From: Pseudomaricurvus alcaniphilus
GTDB taxonomy: Bacteria; Pseudomonadota; Gammaproteobacteria; Pseudomonadales; Cellvibrionaceae
Direction of reading: 5' to 3'
DNA length: 64,000 nucleotides
Assembly: GCF_011440395.1 (NCBI RefSeq)
Contig: NZ_JAAOIX010000013.1
Span: 87,492 to 151,491, forward strand
Positions 37,052 to 45,897 of the stretch are shown here, piece by piece. The position numbers and the translations under genes were made by a program. Positions within the stretch are counted from its first letter, which is position 1; every line of letters starts with the position of its first letter. Under the pieces are notes generated by a model. It saw only the letters and a program-made list of their open reading frames with translations, did no database searches and was not told the origin of the DNA.

Positions 37052-37216
37052 AGGAGCCTGTCGGACTTAGGGTTGCCCTGCTGCGAAAAAGCCGAGTTTG
37101 GCCATTTGTTAACCATTTTCTCGTTAAATAGAACCACTATTCGCCTCAAAAATGGTTAAAAACTGACTCAAATCGGACTTTCTCTCGCTACGGGCACCTA
37201 AGTCCGACAGGCTCCT
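37052..37216. mobile_element. MITE-like element, copy 2 (inverted relative to copy 1)
   Basis: 165 bp with ends TAGGAGCCTGTCGGACTTAG and the complement. It is the reverse complement of copy 1 (34872-35036), differing by one base in AGTCAATTTTT/AGTCAGTTTTT and one in GGTTAAAAAATGG/GGTTAACAAATGG. The right end touches the MFS gene: its TAG stop codon is formed with the first bases of the element. It separates the MFS gene from ssb. Confidence 0.92.
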
Positions 37217-38567
37217 AGAGGATAGCCTTGAGGCTGTCGCGCTTGAAAATAGCAGGGTCCACTTTGAGGTAGGCGGCCGCCTCTTTTTCCACCAACACCA
37301 CCTCTTCAACCCCAGGCAGAGCCGCCAGAAGACTGTAGGCGCGGGCGCTATCGACCTTGCTGAGTGGCACCTGTACGCCCGCCAGATAGCGTGGCGGTGT
37401 CATAGACAGCACCAGCACTAACCAGGCCGCCACCAGCAGTCCGCAGGCGCCCAACAGTGCCGTGACGCCCGCCTCGGCCAATAGCCAGCCACCACCGGCG
37501 CCGCCGGCAAACGCGCCGAGAAACTGACAGGTGGAGTAGATACCCGAGGCGGTGCCCTTCTTGCCCGCCGGCGCCAGCTTGCTCATCAGCGAGGGCAGTG
37601 TCGCCTCCAGCAGATTGAAGGCCACAAAAAACAGAAACAGCCCCAGCAGAAACCAGACCCGATCCTGCTGCGACCAGACCATGGCCAGCTCCATCAACCC
37701 CAGCAGCGCCACCGCCCCGATCACCACCGGTTTGGTTTTGCGCTTTTTTTCCGACACGATAATCAGCGGCACCATAGCCACAAAAGCCAGCAGCAAGACC
37801 GGCAGGTACACCTGCCAGTGTTGCTGGCGCCCAATGCCCAGCTGCGACTCCATAATGGCCGGCAGTACCAGAAAACTGGCCATCAGCACAAAGTGCAAGA
37901 CGAAAATTCCGAAGTTGAGGCGCAGCAACTGGGGGTTGCCCAGGGTATCCAGCAGCAGCTCCGGCACCGCGCCGCTGTCCCGGTTACGCTGCGCGGAGAC
38001 ATAAGGGGTGGGCACCACCTTGTAGAGAATCAGCAAACCGACACCGGCCAACGCAGCGGTCACCCAGAACACCAGAGACAGGCCACCCCAGGCGGTTAAA
38101 ACCGGCCCCAGCACCAGCGCCAGGGTAAACGACAGGCCGATGGAGGCGCCGATACTGGCCATTGCCTTGGTGCGCCCCTCATCACTGGTGAGGTCGGTGA
38201 CCAGGGCCATAATGGCACTGGCAATGGCGCCGCAACCCTGCAGGAAGCGCCCCAGAATCAAGCCGTAGACCGACGTCGATTCGGCGGCGACGATGGAACC
38301 GATGGCAAAAATAACCAGGCCGGCGGCAATAACCGGCTTGCGCCCCCAGCGATCGGACAGCATGCCGAACGGCACCTGCAACAGCGCCTGGGACAACCCA
38401 TAGGCGCCCAGCGCCAGACCCAGCAGTGCCGGCGTACTGGCTTCGTACTCCTGGCCGTAGAGCATCAGCACCGGCAGCACCATAAACAGACCCAGCATAC
38501 GAAACGCGTACAGACTGGCAAGGGAAGCTATGGTTCGCAGCTCGTAGGGCGGGGCGGCAGATTTCAA
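37215..38567 (-). CDS. YajR-like MFS transporter with C-terminal YAM domain
   Basis: Twelve-segment major facilitator protein of about 450 residues. FRMLGLFMVLPVLMLYG is segment 1, GMLSDRWGRKPVI is the motif A loop, and RFLQGCGAIASAIMALVTDLTSDEGR follows. The last 65 residues (VDSARAYSLLAALPGVEEVVLVEKEAAAYLKVD) form a ferredoxin-like domain as in E. coli YajR. The frame is open to 38711, but TTG at 38567, which has AGGAAA eight bases upstream, makes the best start and puts segment 1 near the N-terminus. The stop codon TAG is contributed by the MITE insertion, so the tail may be a few residues different from the ancestor. Substrate unknown. Confidence 0.85.
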   Translation of the reverse strand: MKSAAPPYELRTIASLASLYAFRMLGLFMVLPVLMLYGQEYEASTPALLGLALGAYGLSQALLQVPFGMLSDRWGRKPVIAAGLVIFAIGSIVAAESTSVYGLILGRFLQGCGAIASAIMALVTDLTSDEGRTKAMASIGASIGLSFTLALVLGPVLTAWGGLSLVFWVTAALAGVGLLILYKVVPTPYVSAQRNRDSGAVPELLLDTLGNPQLLRLNFGIFVLHFVLMASFLVLPAIMESQLGIGRQQHWQVYLPVLLLAFVAMVPLIIVSEKKRKTKPVVIGAVALLGLMELAMVWSQQDRVWFLLGLFLFFVAFNLLEATLPSLMSKLAPAGKKGTASGIYSTCQFLGAFAGGAGGGWLLAEAGVTALLGACGLLVAAWLVLVLSMTPPRYLAGVQVPLSKVDSARAYSLLAALPGVEEVVLVEKEAAAYLKVDPAIFKRDSLKAIL

Positions 38568-38724
38568 GTGCGGTTTCCTGGGAGATGGCAAAAACGGGGA
38601 TTTTACCGGATATCGGGCCAAGTTCGTAGTAACCGCGCAAGCGAATAACCCGAGTCCGATTAATTTATGCGAAATATATCGATAACTGGCCTGCACGCAC
38701 CCGGCAGTCATGGGGCGCCCCCGC

Positions 38725-39924
38725 CTAGGCGGACTTCGCAGCCAGAATCATGGCGTTGCGGGGCGTCAGCCGGCGCTCGCAAAATTCACCCAAATTGACC
38801 GTCGCGCCGCACTCTTGCAAGTACAGTACCCGATCCAGCAGCAGCCAGACCTCCAATGGACGCCGGAACATCTGGCCCACCAGCTCAATGCGCCGCACCT
38901 GCTCCGCGCGCCGCGCGCCGCGCTCCAACCAATGGTCCGCGCCAGCTGCCGCCGGTGGCGGCAGCCCCTTGGAGCGCGCCGCCCAGTGGAGAAAATCCAC
39001 AAAGCTGCCAGACAACTGGCTTTGGCGAATAGCCGCCAGCGGCAGGTACTCATCGCGATCGCGACTGGCCCGCTGCCACTCGTCAAACGCCATCCGCCAC
39101 AGCAGTTGCTGCCGGCGTCGGCGCTGGCCCGCGGCACCAGCGGTCACCACCTCCTGCAACGGCAAACTCAGGTCGGCGCGGCTCAGGCGCACCTGTGCCG
39201 CTCGTGCCTGGGCTGACATGGGCCGATAGACCTGATCCCGTATAAGGTGATAACAGCAGGGTGAGAGCACCAGCGAGCTACTGCAACTGGTCGCCCAGTG
39301 ACGCATCAGGGTTGTGTGCAGGTCACCACAAGCGTGCAGCGCCATTGCCCGCGGGTGGCGATCAAGCTCACCGGCCACCCCGGGCCGCAATACATCAGCG
39401 TGGACAAACGCCTGCGGCAGACCGAAGCTGGCCGCCAGGCGGGCGCCCTGGTCACACAGTGGCGCCTGCCACTCCAGACTGGTCACGGCACTGGCCTGGG
39501 TCGCCGCCAGCAGGCGCCCGAGGTGGCCCTTGCCGGAACACCACTCCAGTGTCGGCGCCTGGACCAGCGGCAGAGCGGCGACAAAGTCACAGATCTGCTG
39601 CCACTTGTTGCCGCCAATGCCCACCTCCAGCCGCGCCGGGATAGCCAGTTCGCGCCGGGCCAGCAGCGGCAATGTCGCCAGCTGCAGCAGCCTGGGCCCG
39701 TCGGCCACCCAGGGGCGCAACCACTGCAGCAGCCGGTCCGGGTTCCGCTCCAGCGCGTCCAGCTGCGGCGCTGTCAGCTCTTCTAGACGCTGTGCGAGCT
39801 CGGGGTGGCTGTCACGCCAGGGAAATTCCGGGCTGGCGAAAGATCGCACCTGCCAGAGGGGCCCATAGCGAGCCAGCAGGCAGTCCAATTCGGCAAACCA
39901 GGAGGAGAAAGATTGTTGCTGCAT
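38725..39924 (-). CDS. SAM-dependent methyltransferase
   Basis: A 399-residue class I methyltransferase of the Methyltransf_32 type. The SAM-binding strand-loop is LEWCSGKGHLGRLLA, followed by SLEWQAPLCDQGARLA; the segment with HACGDLHTTLMRHW and LVLSPCCYHLI gives the CC-containing catalytic region of this type. N- and C-terminal extensions are unique to the group. The ATG at 39924 is preferred to a TTG at 39951. It is alone on its strand, between the MFS gene and ilvH. Substrate unknown; proteins with this motif are often annotated as RNA or protein methyltransferases. Confidence 0.82.
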   Translation of the reverse strand: MQQQSFSSWFAELDCLLARYGPLWQVRSFASPEFPWRDSHPELAQRLEELTAPQLDALERNPDRLLQWLRPWVADGPRLLQLATLPLLARRELAIPARLEVGIGGNKWQQICDFVAALPLVQAPTLEWCSGKGHLGRLLAATQASAVTSLEWQAPLCDQGARLAASFGLPQAFVHADVLRPGVAGELDRHPRAMALHACGDLHTTLMRHWATSCSSSLVLSPCCYHLIRDQVYRPMSAQARAAQVRLSRADLSLPLQEVVTAGAAGQRRRRQQLLWRMAFDEWQRASRDRDEYLPLAAIRQSQLSGSFVDFLHWAARSKGLPPPAAAGADHWLERGARRAEQVRRIELVGQMFRRPLEVWLLLDRVLYLQECGATVNLGEFCERRLTPRNAMILAAKSA

Positions 39925-40035
39925 TGATTGGTCAGGACCGGGCTGCGGCAAACACGCAAACCGGCCCCGGGCATAGCCAGGCGGGGGGCGCCATCGTCAC
40001 TGCGACCGCTACCCTCACCGGAGTCAGTGCCGCCA

Positions 40036-40527
40036 CTAAAGGCTGAGCACCTTCTCCCCGCGGGAGATACCGGACACACCGGTGCGCACCACCTCCAGGA
40101 TGGCGGCGTCTCCCACCGCGTCCATAAAGGCATCCAGCTTGTCACTGGCACCGGTGATTTGCACCGTGTAGACCGTGTTGGTGACATCGATGATCTGGCC
40201 GCGGAAGATATCCACACAACGCTTGATTTCCGCGCGCTGGGCGCCGCTGGCTTTCAGCTTGACCATCATCAACTCGCGCTCGATGTGCGAACCTTCGGTC
40301 AGGTCCACCAACTTCACCACGTCGATCAACTTGTTGAGATTTTTGGTGATCTGCTCGATTTTGTGCTCGTCACCAATGGTGGTCACGGTCAGGCGCGACA
40401 GGGTTGCATCCTCGGTGGGGGCCACAGTCAGGGTCTCGATGTTGTAACCGCGCTGGGAAAACAACCCCACTACTCGCGACAAGGCGCCCGGCTCATTTTC
40501 CATGAGTACAGAAATAATACGTCTCAT
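40036..40527 (-). CDS. ilvH: Acetolactate synthase small (regulatory) subunit IlvH
   Basis: A 163-residue regulatory subunit that confers valine feedback. The N-terminal ACT domain has MRRIISVLMENEPGALSRVVGLFSQRGYNIE-type sequence with the valine-binding NEPGAL; the C-terminal domain has ELMMVKLKA and FRGQIIDV. The ATG overlaps the last base of the ilvI stop (TGATG), so it is translated by coupling. The 111-base gap to the methyltransferase has no gene. Confidence 0.97.
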   Translation of the reverse strand: MRRIISVLMENEPGALSRVVGLFSQRGYNIETLTVAPTEDATLSRLTVTTIGDEHKIEQITKNLNKLIDVVKLVDLTEGSHIERELMMVKLKASGAQRAEIKRCVDIFRGQIIDVTNTVYTVQITGASDKLDAFMDAVGDAAILEVVRTGVSGISRGEKVLSL

Positions 40528-42263
40528 CAGGTCCGCTCCGTCTTGCTCAGCCACATATCCCGCATGGATCCCTCCGGTGCCACCTGCATCGGATAGACGT
40601 GCTCACTTGGGTCCACATAGACATCCAGGAATACCACCCGGTCTTTCAGGGCAAAGCACTGTTCCATTTTCTCCCGCAACTCTTCGCGTTTCTTGACTCG
40701 AATCCCCACGTGGCCGTAGGCATCCATCAACTTGACGAAATCCGGCAGCGAATCCTCGTAGTGGATCTCCGAATAACGACTGTCGTAGACCATATCCTGC
40801 CACTGCTTGACCATGCCCAGCGCCTGGTTATTGAGGCAGATAATCTTTACCGGCAGGCCGTACTGGGTCAGGGTCGACAGCTCCTGGATACACATCTGGA
40901 TCGAGCCCTCGCCGGTGACACAGACAATGTCCTTGTCACGAAACGCAAACGCCGCTCCCATAGCCGCCGGCAGGCCAAAGCCCATGGTGCCGAGGCCACC
41001 GGAGTTGAGCCACTGGCGCGGCCGCTTGAACGGGTAGTACTGGGCCGCAAACATCTGGTGCTGGCCCACATCGGAGGCGACGATGGCGTCACCCTTGGTG
41101 ACCTCGTACAGCATCTTGATCACGTCCTGGGGCATGATCTTGTCGCCGCTGGTGTTGTAGCGCGGCTTGACATTGATACCGTGGCGCTCGCGCCAATCCT
41201 CAATCTGCGCCCACCAGTCAGCCAGGGCTTTCTTGTCGGTTTTCTTGCTCGACGATTTCAGGATATCCAGCATATCGCGCAGCACGCTGTCCACCGCGCC
41301 GACGATCGGCACGTCGGCGACAATGGTTTTCGATATCGAAGCCGGATCGATATCGATATGAATGATCTTGGCGTTGGGACAAAACTTGCCGGTGGTGTTG
41401 GTGACGCGATCGTCGAAGCGCGCCCCAACTGCCAGGATCAGGTCGCTGTGATGCATCGCCGTGTTGGCTTCAAAGGTGCCGTGCATCCCCAGCATACCGA
41501 GGAACTGCGCATCGTCACCGGGAAAGGCCCCGAGCCCCATCAGGGTGCTGGTCACCGGGAAGTTCAGCTTGCGCGCCAGCTCAATCAGCAGCTCGCTGGC
41601 CTCGCCCTGCACCACGCCACCGCCGCTGTAGATAACCGGGCGCTTGGCCTGCTGCAACATGCCCACCGCCTTTTTGATCTGGCCGCTGTGGCCCTTGGTC
41701 GCCGGCGAATAGGAGCGCAGCTTGATTTTCTTCGGGTACTCAAAGGGAAAGGTTTCCGCCGGGTTGACGGTATTTTTGGGTACGTCGATAACCACTGGGC
41801 CGGGCCGACCGGTAGCGGCAATGTGATAGGCTTTCTTGACGATCTCCGGGATTTCCGAGGCGTGCTTGACCATAAAGCTGTGCTTCACAATCGGCCGGGA
41901 AATGCCCATCATATCGGTTTCCTGGAACGCGTCTTCGCCGATTTTTTCCGCAAACACCTGGCCGGAAATCACCACCATGGGGATGGAATCCATGTGCGCA
42001 GTGGCGATACCGGTAATGGCGTTGGTCGCGCCCGGGCCGGAAGTAACCAGCACGGTACCCACCCTGCCGGTGGCGCGGGTATAGCCGTCCGCCGCGTGGG
42101 TGGCCGCCTGTTCGTGGCGCACCAGAATATGTTTGACTTTGTCTTGCCTGAATATAGCGTCGTAAATATGCAGAGCGGCCCCACCAGGGTAACCGAATAT
42201 CAATTCAACGCCTTCTTCCTGCAGCGAGCGTATGAGCATGTCGCCACCAGAGAGCATTTCCAC
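40527..42263 (-). CDS. ilvI: Acetolactate synthase large (catalytic) subunit IlvI/IlvB
   Basis: Thiamine-diphosphate enzyme of 578 residues, the first common step of branched-chain amino acid synthesis. It contains the catalytic Glu in LVRHEQAATHAADGYTRATG, the FAD region GARFDDRVTNTTGKF, and the ThDP motif GEGSIQMCIQELSTLTQYG-x-LPVKIICLNN. AAGGGG lies six bases before the ATG. It is followed directly by ilvH and preceded by a long leader. Confidence 0.97.
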   Translation of the reverse strand: MEMLSGGDMLIRSLQEEGVELIFGYPGGAALHIYDAIFRQDKVKHILVRHEQAATHAADGYTRATGRVGTVLVTSGPGATNAITGIATAHMDSIPMVVISGQVFAEKIGEDAFQETDMMGISRPIVKHSFMVKHASEIPEIVKKAYHIAATGRPGPVVIDVPKNTVNPAETFPFEYPKKIKLRSYSPATKGHSGQIKKAVGMLQQAKRPVIYSGGGVVQGEASELLIELARKLNFPVTSTLMGLGAFPGDDAQFLGMLGMHGTFEANTAMHHSDLILAVGARFDDRVTNTTGKFCPNAKIIHIDIDPASISKTIVADVPIVGAVDSVLRDMLDILKSSSKKTDKKALADWWAQIEDWRERHGINVKPRYNTSGDKIMPQDVIKMLYEVTKGDAIVASDVGQHQMFAAQYYPFKRPRQWLNSGGLGTMGFGLPAAMGAAFAFRDKDIVCVTGEGSIQMCIQELSTLTQYGLPVKIICLNNQALGMVKQWQDMVYDSRYSEIHYEDSLPDFVKLMDAYGHVGIRVKKREELREKMEQCFALKDRVVFLDVYVDPSEHVYPMQVAPEGSMRDMWLSKTERT

Positions 42264-42592
42264 CTTGTATCCCCTTAAAACTATTTCAAATGCCTATTAC
42301 CCGCCGCGGCGGTTTCGCTAAATCGCGGCCAGACGTTGATCACGCGGCCTCGCACCATGGGCGAAACAGTCTCGGCAAGCTGCTAAAAACAGATAGTCTG
42401 ATGCTTCCCCGGCAACACTGCCCCTGATAACTCAACAGCGCACCGGGCAGGCAGCGTCGGTGGACGCGCCTACGCAACTGGGATGGTTCGGGGAGCGTTT
42501 GGCTCACCAGAGGTAGATTCCGGATACGGACTTGCATCAACGGAATGACCGAGGTTACGGCTGCGATCTACACGCCATCTAGCGAACCCGCA
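42264..42592 (-). other. Long untranslated leader of ilvIH
   Basis: About 330 bases lie between the proposed promoter and the ilvI start. No run of Ile, Val or Leu codons and no classical attenuator hairpin with a T-run was found. A small open frame at 42340-42540 starts with MQVRIRNLPLVSQ, which has some branched-chain residues but continues without similarity to leader peptides. Confidence 0.4.
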
Positions 42593-42620
42593 ATTCTCGC
42601 AATTTACTCACCAAAGTCAA
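42593..42620 (-). promoter_or_regulatory. ilvI: Possible sigma-70 promoter of ilvIH
   Basis: Read leftward, TTGACT and GAGAAT with 16 bases between. The first matches five and the second four of six consensus bases. It is the best promoter-like pair in the 519 bases between ilvI and the divergent DUF4124 gene. Confidence 0.5.
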
Positions 42621-42782
42621 GGGCTTAGGGCGTTTTACGGCAATTAAAGCGCGGATCCATAAGCACCGATGACGGTTTATCCGCCAATCTTGACATCCAC
42701 CCCGCCAGCCAATGGGTTCTATGGTCTATATTGGTTTATGCTAGTGTTAATACAGTTCGTTCGAGCGGGAGCCAGGAACAGA

Positions 42783-43238
42783 ATGATTGCGAGAGTTTTA
42801 CGACGCGGCATGCCGTTGGCCATTAGCGCGGCGCTGCTCATCAGTTGGGGCCAGCAGGCCTCCAGCAAGGAATACTACCGTTGGCAGGACGACGAGGGCA
42901 TCACCCACTACTCCGCCCACCCGCCCAAGGACCGCGTCGCCACCAAGGTGCGGGCCACCAATACCCAGATTGAAGTGCGCGACAATCAGGCGCCACCGGC
43001 CCCTGCGCAAAATGCCGACCAGGACAGCGAAGCCGCACCGGATAACGCGCAACAGACCGCGGCGGCAAAACCGGTGAGCGACCCACAGCGCTGCGAAGCG
43101 GCGCGCAAGAACATCAAAACCCTGCAGGAGAAATCCCGCATCCGCATCAAGGACAACGGCGAGTACCGTTTTCTGACTCCCGAGGAAATGGCGGAAAAAT
43201 TGCGTATCGCCCAGCACATCATCGACGAGGAGTGTTGA
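42783..43238 (+). CDS. Exported DUF4124 domain protein
   Basis: A 151-residue protein with a signal peptide (MPLAISAALLISWGQQASS) and an N-terminal DUF4124 domain (KEYYRWQDDEGITHYSAHPP, containing the typical Y-R/K-W-x-D-x-x-G-x-x-H/Y motif). A Pro/Ala/Gln/Asp-rich linker and a charged C-terminal helix follow (CEAARKNIKTLQEKSRIRIKDNGEYRFLTPEEM). The family is common in gammaproteobacterial periplasms; its role is unknown. AGGAAC lies before the ATG at 42783. Convergent with the exonuclease gene. Confidence 0.85.
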   Translation: MIARVLRRGMPLAISAALLISWGQQASSKEYYRWQDDEGITHYSAHPPKDRVATKVRATNTQIEVRDNQAPPAPAQNADQDSEAAPDNAQQTAAAKPVSDPQRCEAARKNIKTLQEKSRIRIKDNGEYRFLTPEEMAEKLRIAQHIIDEEC

Positions 43239-43256
43239 CGGCCAGCCTGCGAGCAC

Positions 43257-43940
43257 TCACCCCAACAGCGCCCCGACCCTGATCGCGCCGCCCTTGTGAG
43301 CCAGCTGCGCCAGCAGTAACTCAGCGGTGGCCAGCGCGTCCACCAGGGCGTTGTGGGCGGGATAGTCGGGCAGGTTATAGCGCGCCCGACAGCTGGCCAG
43401 GCGCAGGCTGTTGGGCACCAATGGCGCGTGGCTGCGCTGCAGGCGCCGCTTCTCCAGCTGCAATGTATCGATGACTGGCAGCAACAGCGGCGCACCGTAC
43501 AAGCGGCGACTGCTGCGATCGAGAAACGCCAGGTCGAGCGGAGCGTGATGAAATACCAGCGCACGCCCAGCCGCCGCTTGCAAGAACTGTTGCATCAAAC
43601 TCTCCAGTTCGATGCCCTGCTCCAGCTCGCAGTCGCGCAAATGGTGCACCGTGGCGCTATCACCCACCCCCTGCTCCGGCTTCAACAGCAGGTGCCTGGC
43701 ACTGTGCAGTTGAATCTCGCCGCCGGCGATCACCACCCAGCCGACACTCAACAATTCCCCCGCCGCCACCTGCAGCGACGACATCTCCGCGTCCACCACC
43801 AACAGCTCAGCTCGGCGCCAGTCCAGCTGGGCGAGATTGCCCTCGGCCCGCCAGCAGGCCAGCAACGGCGCCAGCGCTGCAGCCGCCGGCGGACGCAGCC
43901 AATGGCGCAAGCGGTAAGCGAATCGCCGTAATTGCCGCAC
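43257..43940 (-). CDS. DnaQ-like 3'-5' exonuclease domain protein
   Basis: A 227-residue DEDDh exonuclease. The acidic motif I is VVDAEMSSL (Asp and Glu), motif II is HHAPLDLAFLD and motif III is HNALVDALATAELLLAQ with the catalytic His and Asp. A basic N-terminal helix precedes the fold. It starts with GTG two bases after the DUF294 gene, so they are coupled. The same pair is found beside acetate-permease genes in Pseudomonas and Vibrio relatives, to my knowledge, with no defined role. Substrate unknown. Confidence 0.88.
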   Translation of the reverse strand: MRQLRRFAYRLRHWLRPPAAAALAPLLACWRAEGNLAQLDWRRAELLVVDAEMSSLQVAAGELLSVGWVVIAGGEIQLHSARHLLLKPEQGVGDSATVHHLRDCELEQGIELESLMQQFLQAAAGRALVFHHAPLDLAFLDRSSRRLYGAPLLLPVIDTLQLEKRRLQRSHAPLVPNSLRLASCRARYNLPDYPAHNALVDALATAELLLAQLAHKGGAIRVGALLG

Positions 43941-43942
43941 CT

Positions 43943-45799
43943 TCAGAGCCCGGCGCGATAGTTGAGCTTGATTGACTGCTGGGCATCAGCCACCAGCGAA
44001 AACGAATCGCGCAGCAAGCCGCGCACCTGCCGGGACAGTTCCGCCGGGTCGATATAGTTGTCGGCGGGCACGCCGGCGGTCAACTGTCGCACCTGGCCCT
44101 GGATGCGAGTTTGCATAATCAGCCGCAAGGCATCCTGCAAGTTGCGGCTGTCCTCGATCGACATCACCTTGGCGTCGGCCAGCGCCTGCAAGCGCTCGAT
44201 GGTATTCACCGCGCTGACACCATGGGCCAGCGCATGCACCCGCACCAGATCAATAATGGGCAATACGCCGCGCTTCTTCAGGTTTAACTGGTGCTCGTGC
44301 TCGCCGTTGCGCTCCACCACAAATTGTCGAAAAATCCCCAGTGGCGGTGTATTGGCCAGGGCGTTCTCCGCCAGCGCCGCCAGGAAGATGGTGTTACTGC
44401 CGGCCTTGGCCAGCATATGTTGCTGCAGTTGCTCACACAGCGCCTGGTCACCGTAGATACAGCGCAGGTCGAAGAATATACTGACCCGCATAACCGCATC
44501 ACTGGTGGGGCTGCGGGTCCAGCGGTCGACCGTGTCCCGCCAGCCCGCCAGCGGTTGGCGCCACTCATCGGTGGTGGCCATTACTTTGCCGGGGCAGTAG
44601 ACGTAGCCGCACTCATTGAGGCCGTCGCAGACCCAGGTCGCCAGGCCAGTAAACCACTCTGCCGCCTCTCCCTCCACCGGCTCGGCGATCAACAGCGCAT
44701 TGTCCTGATCGCTGCCCAGCAACTGTTCGGCCCGGCCCTGGGAGCCGAACCCCAGCCAACAAAAGCCGGTGGGCGGCGGGCCACTGGCCTCCACATACAG
44801 CTCGATCAAGCGCTCGGTCACCGCATCACTGACCGCCGTTAACACGCGGCTGACCCGGGCGGCATTGACGCCGGCATTGACCCACTGCACCATTAAATCG
44901 GGCAGTAGCTTGACGTGTTCCCTGATACCCGCCACGGTGTCTTGCCGACCGATATGCTGCACCAGGTAGACCGGGTCATCACGCCGGGCAAGGAGCAAGT
45001 CCGATGCGGTAATAATACCGGCCAGGGCTTGCTGCTCGAGCACCGGCACATGGTGAATACCATTGCGCGTCATTAGCAAAGTCGCATCGAAGACAGTGCT
45101 GTCGGCAGAGATGGTTTGCGGGTTGGCCGTCATGATCTCGGCAATGGGTTGCGCGCCACCGAGCCCCTTGGCCACCGCCCGCGAGCGCAGGTCCCGGTCC
45201 GTGACAATGCCGAGCAAGGAGCTGTCGGCCTGGATCAGCACAGAGGAGACGCGCCGCTGTGACATCAGCAGCGCCGTCTGCTGAATACTCGTGGTCGGCG
45301 CCACTACCAGCAGGTTGCGGGTCATCAGGTCCCCCACTTGCTGCATCATTTCTTCGGAGCCGCTCTCGTACATACCGGCACGCCGCATCCGGCGACTGCG
45401 CTGGCTGTGGAAGAAGCGGTCGAAATCCCGATCTTTTTTACGCAGCGCGCGGTAACTTTCTTCCGGCAGCCGGTAGATCAGTGAGTCTTCAATCAGGGTT
45501 GCCCGCACGCCGGACTGCTCCAGCTCCAGGCCTTTCAAGTCGAAGCCGACCCGCTCGCCAAACCGGTCCAGCAGGCTGTCGTCCTGGCTTCGCAACTCTG
45601 CCGCACCGCTGCGCAATATACGCAGGCCGCCCTCGTCGCCGGCGGCGTGAAAAACATGCCCGCGACGGTGGTAACTGATCACGATAGCCCCCACCAGCTG
45701 CTCCAGCTGCGCTTCGCTCAACTGGTCAAAGGGAACACACTGCACCAGAAAATCACGAATGCCCTGCAGTTCGGGGCTCATTTGCGCCGCCTTAGCCAT
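43943..45799 (-). CDS. cNMP-binding/CBS/DUF294 nucleotidyltransferase-like protein
   Basis: A 618-residue signalling protein. A cyclic-nucleotide-binding-like domain (about residues 10-130) is followed by two CBS domains (about 155-280; VGDLMTRNLLVVAP, IAEIMTANPQTIS, ITASDLLLARRDD). Then come DUF294, a GlnD-type nucleotidyltransferase with FGSQGRAEQLLGSDQDNALL, where G-S and the D-x-D are intact, and a C-terminal DUF294 domain. The domains suggest that energy charge or cyclic nucleotides control nucleotidylation of a partner protein. The start at ATG 45799 is preferred over TTG 45832. It is coupled to the exonuclease gene and lies downstream of actP. Confidence 0.9.
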   Translation of the reverse strand: MAKAAQMSPELQGIRDFLVQCVPFDQLSEAQLEQLVGAIVISYHRRGHVFHAAGDEGGLRILRSGAAELRSQDDSLLDRFGERVGFDLKGLELEQSGVRATLIEDSLIYRLPEESYRALRKKDRDFDRFFHSQRSRRMRRAGMYESGSEEMMQQVGDLMTRNLLVVAPTTSIQQTALLMSQRRVSSVLIQADSSLLGIVTDRDLRSRAVAKGLGGAQPIAEIMTANPQTISADSTVFDATLLMTRNGIHHVPVLEQQALAGIITASDLLLARRDDPVYLVQHIGRQDTVAGIREHVKLLPDLMVQWVNAGVNAARVSRVLTAVSDAVTERLIELYVEASGPPPTGFCWLGFGSQGRAEQLLGSDQDNALLIAEPVEGEAAEWFTGLATWVCDGLNECGYVYCPGKVMATTDEWRQPLAGWRDTVDRWTRSPTSDAVMRVSIFFDLRCIYGDQALCEQLQQHMLAKAGSNTIFLAALAENALANTPPLGIFRQFVVERNGEHEHQLNLKKRGVLPIIDLVRVHALAHGVSAVNTIERLQALADAKVMSIEDSRNLQDALRLIMQTRIQGQVRQLTAGVPADNYIDPAELSRQVRGLLRDSFSLVADAQQSIKLNYRAGL

Positions 45800-45897
45800 A
45801 AACTCGCTCGGCTTTTCATTATTATTGCCCAAGTTAGCAAAACAAATACGGTTGTGCCTTGCTCACATTTTTACTGACCTGTCGTTCCAAACGCCAC

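Noticed and set aside
38568..38711. Extended N-terminus of the MFS transporter from an ATG at 38711
   Set aside because: The extra 48 residues lack MFS features; TTG at 38567 has a good ribosome site and places the first membrane segment normally.
40599..42278. Long open frame antisense to ilvI (559 codons)
   Set aside because: Same reason: shadow of a fully conserved enzyme gene, no recognisable domain, no ribosome site.
42340..42540. Possible leader peptide or small gene upstream of ilvI
   Set aside because: No run of branched-chain codons, no clear ribosome site, no attenuator hairpin following it; listed only as part of the leader.
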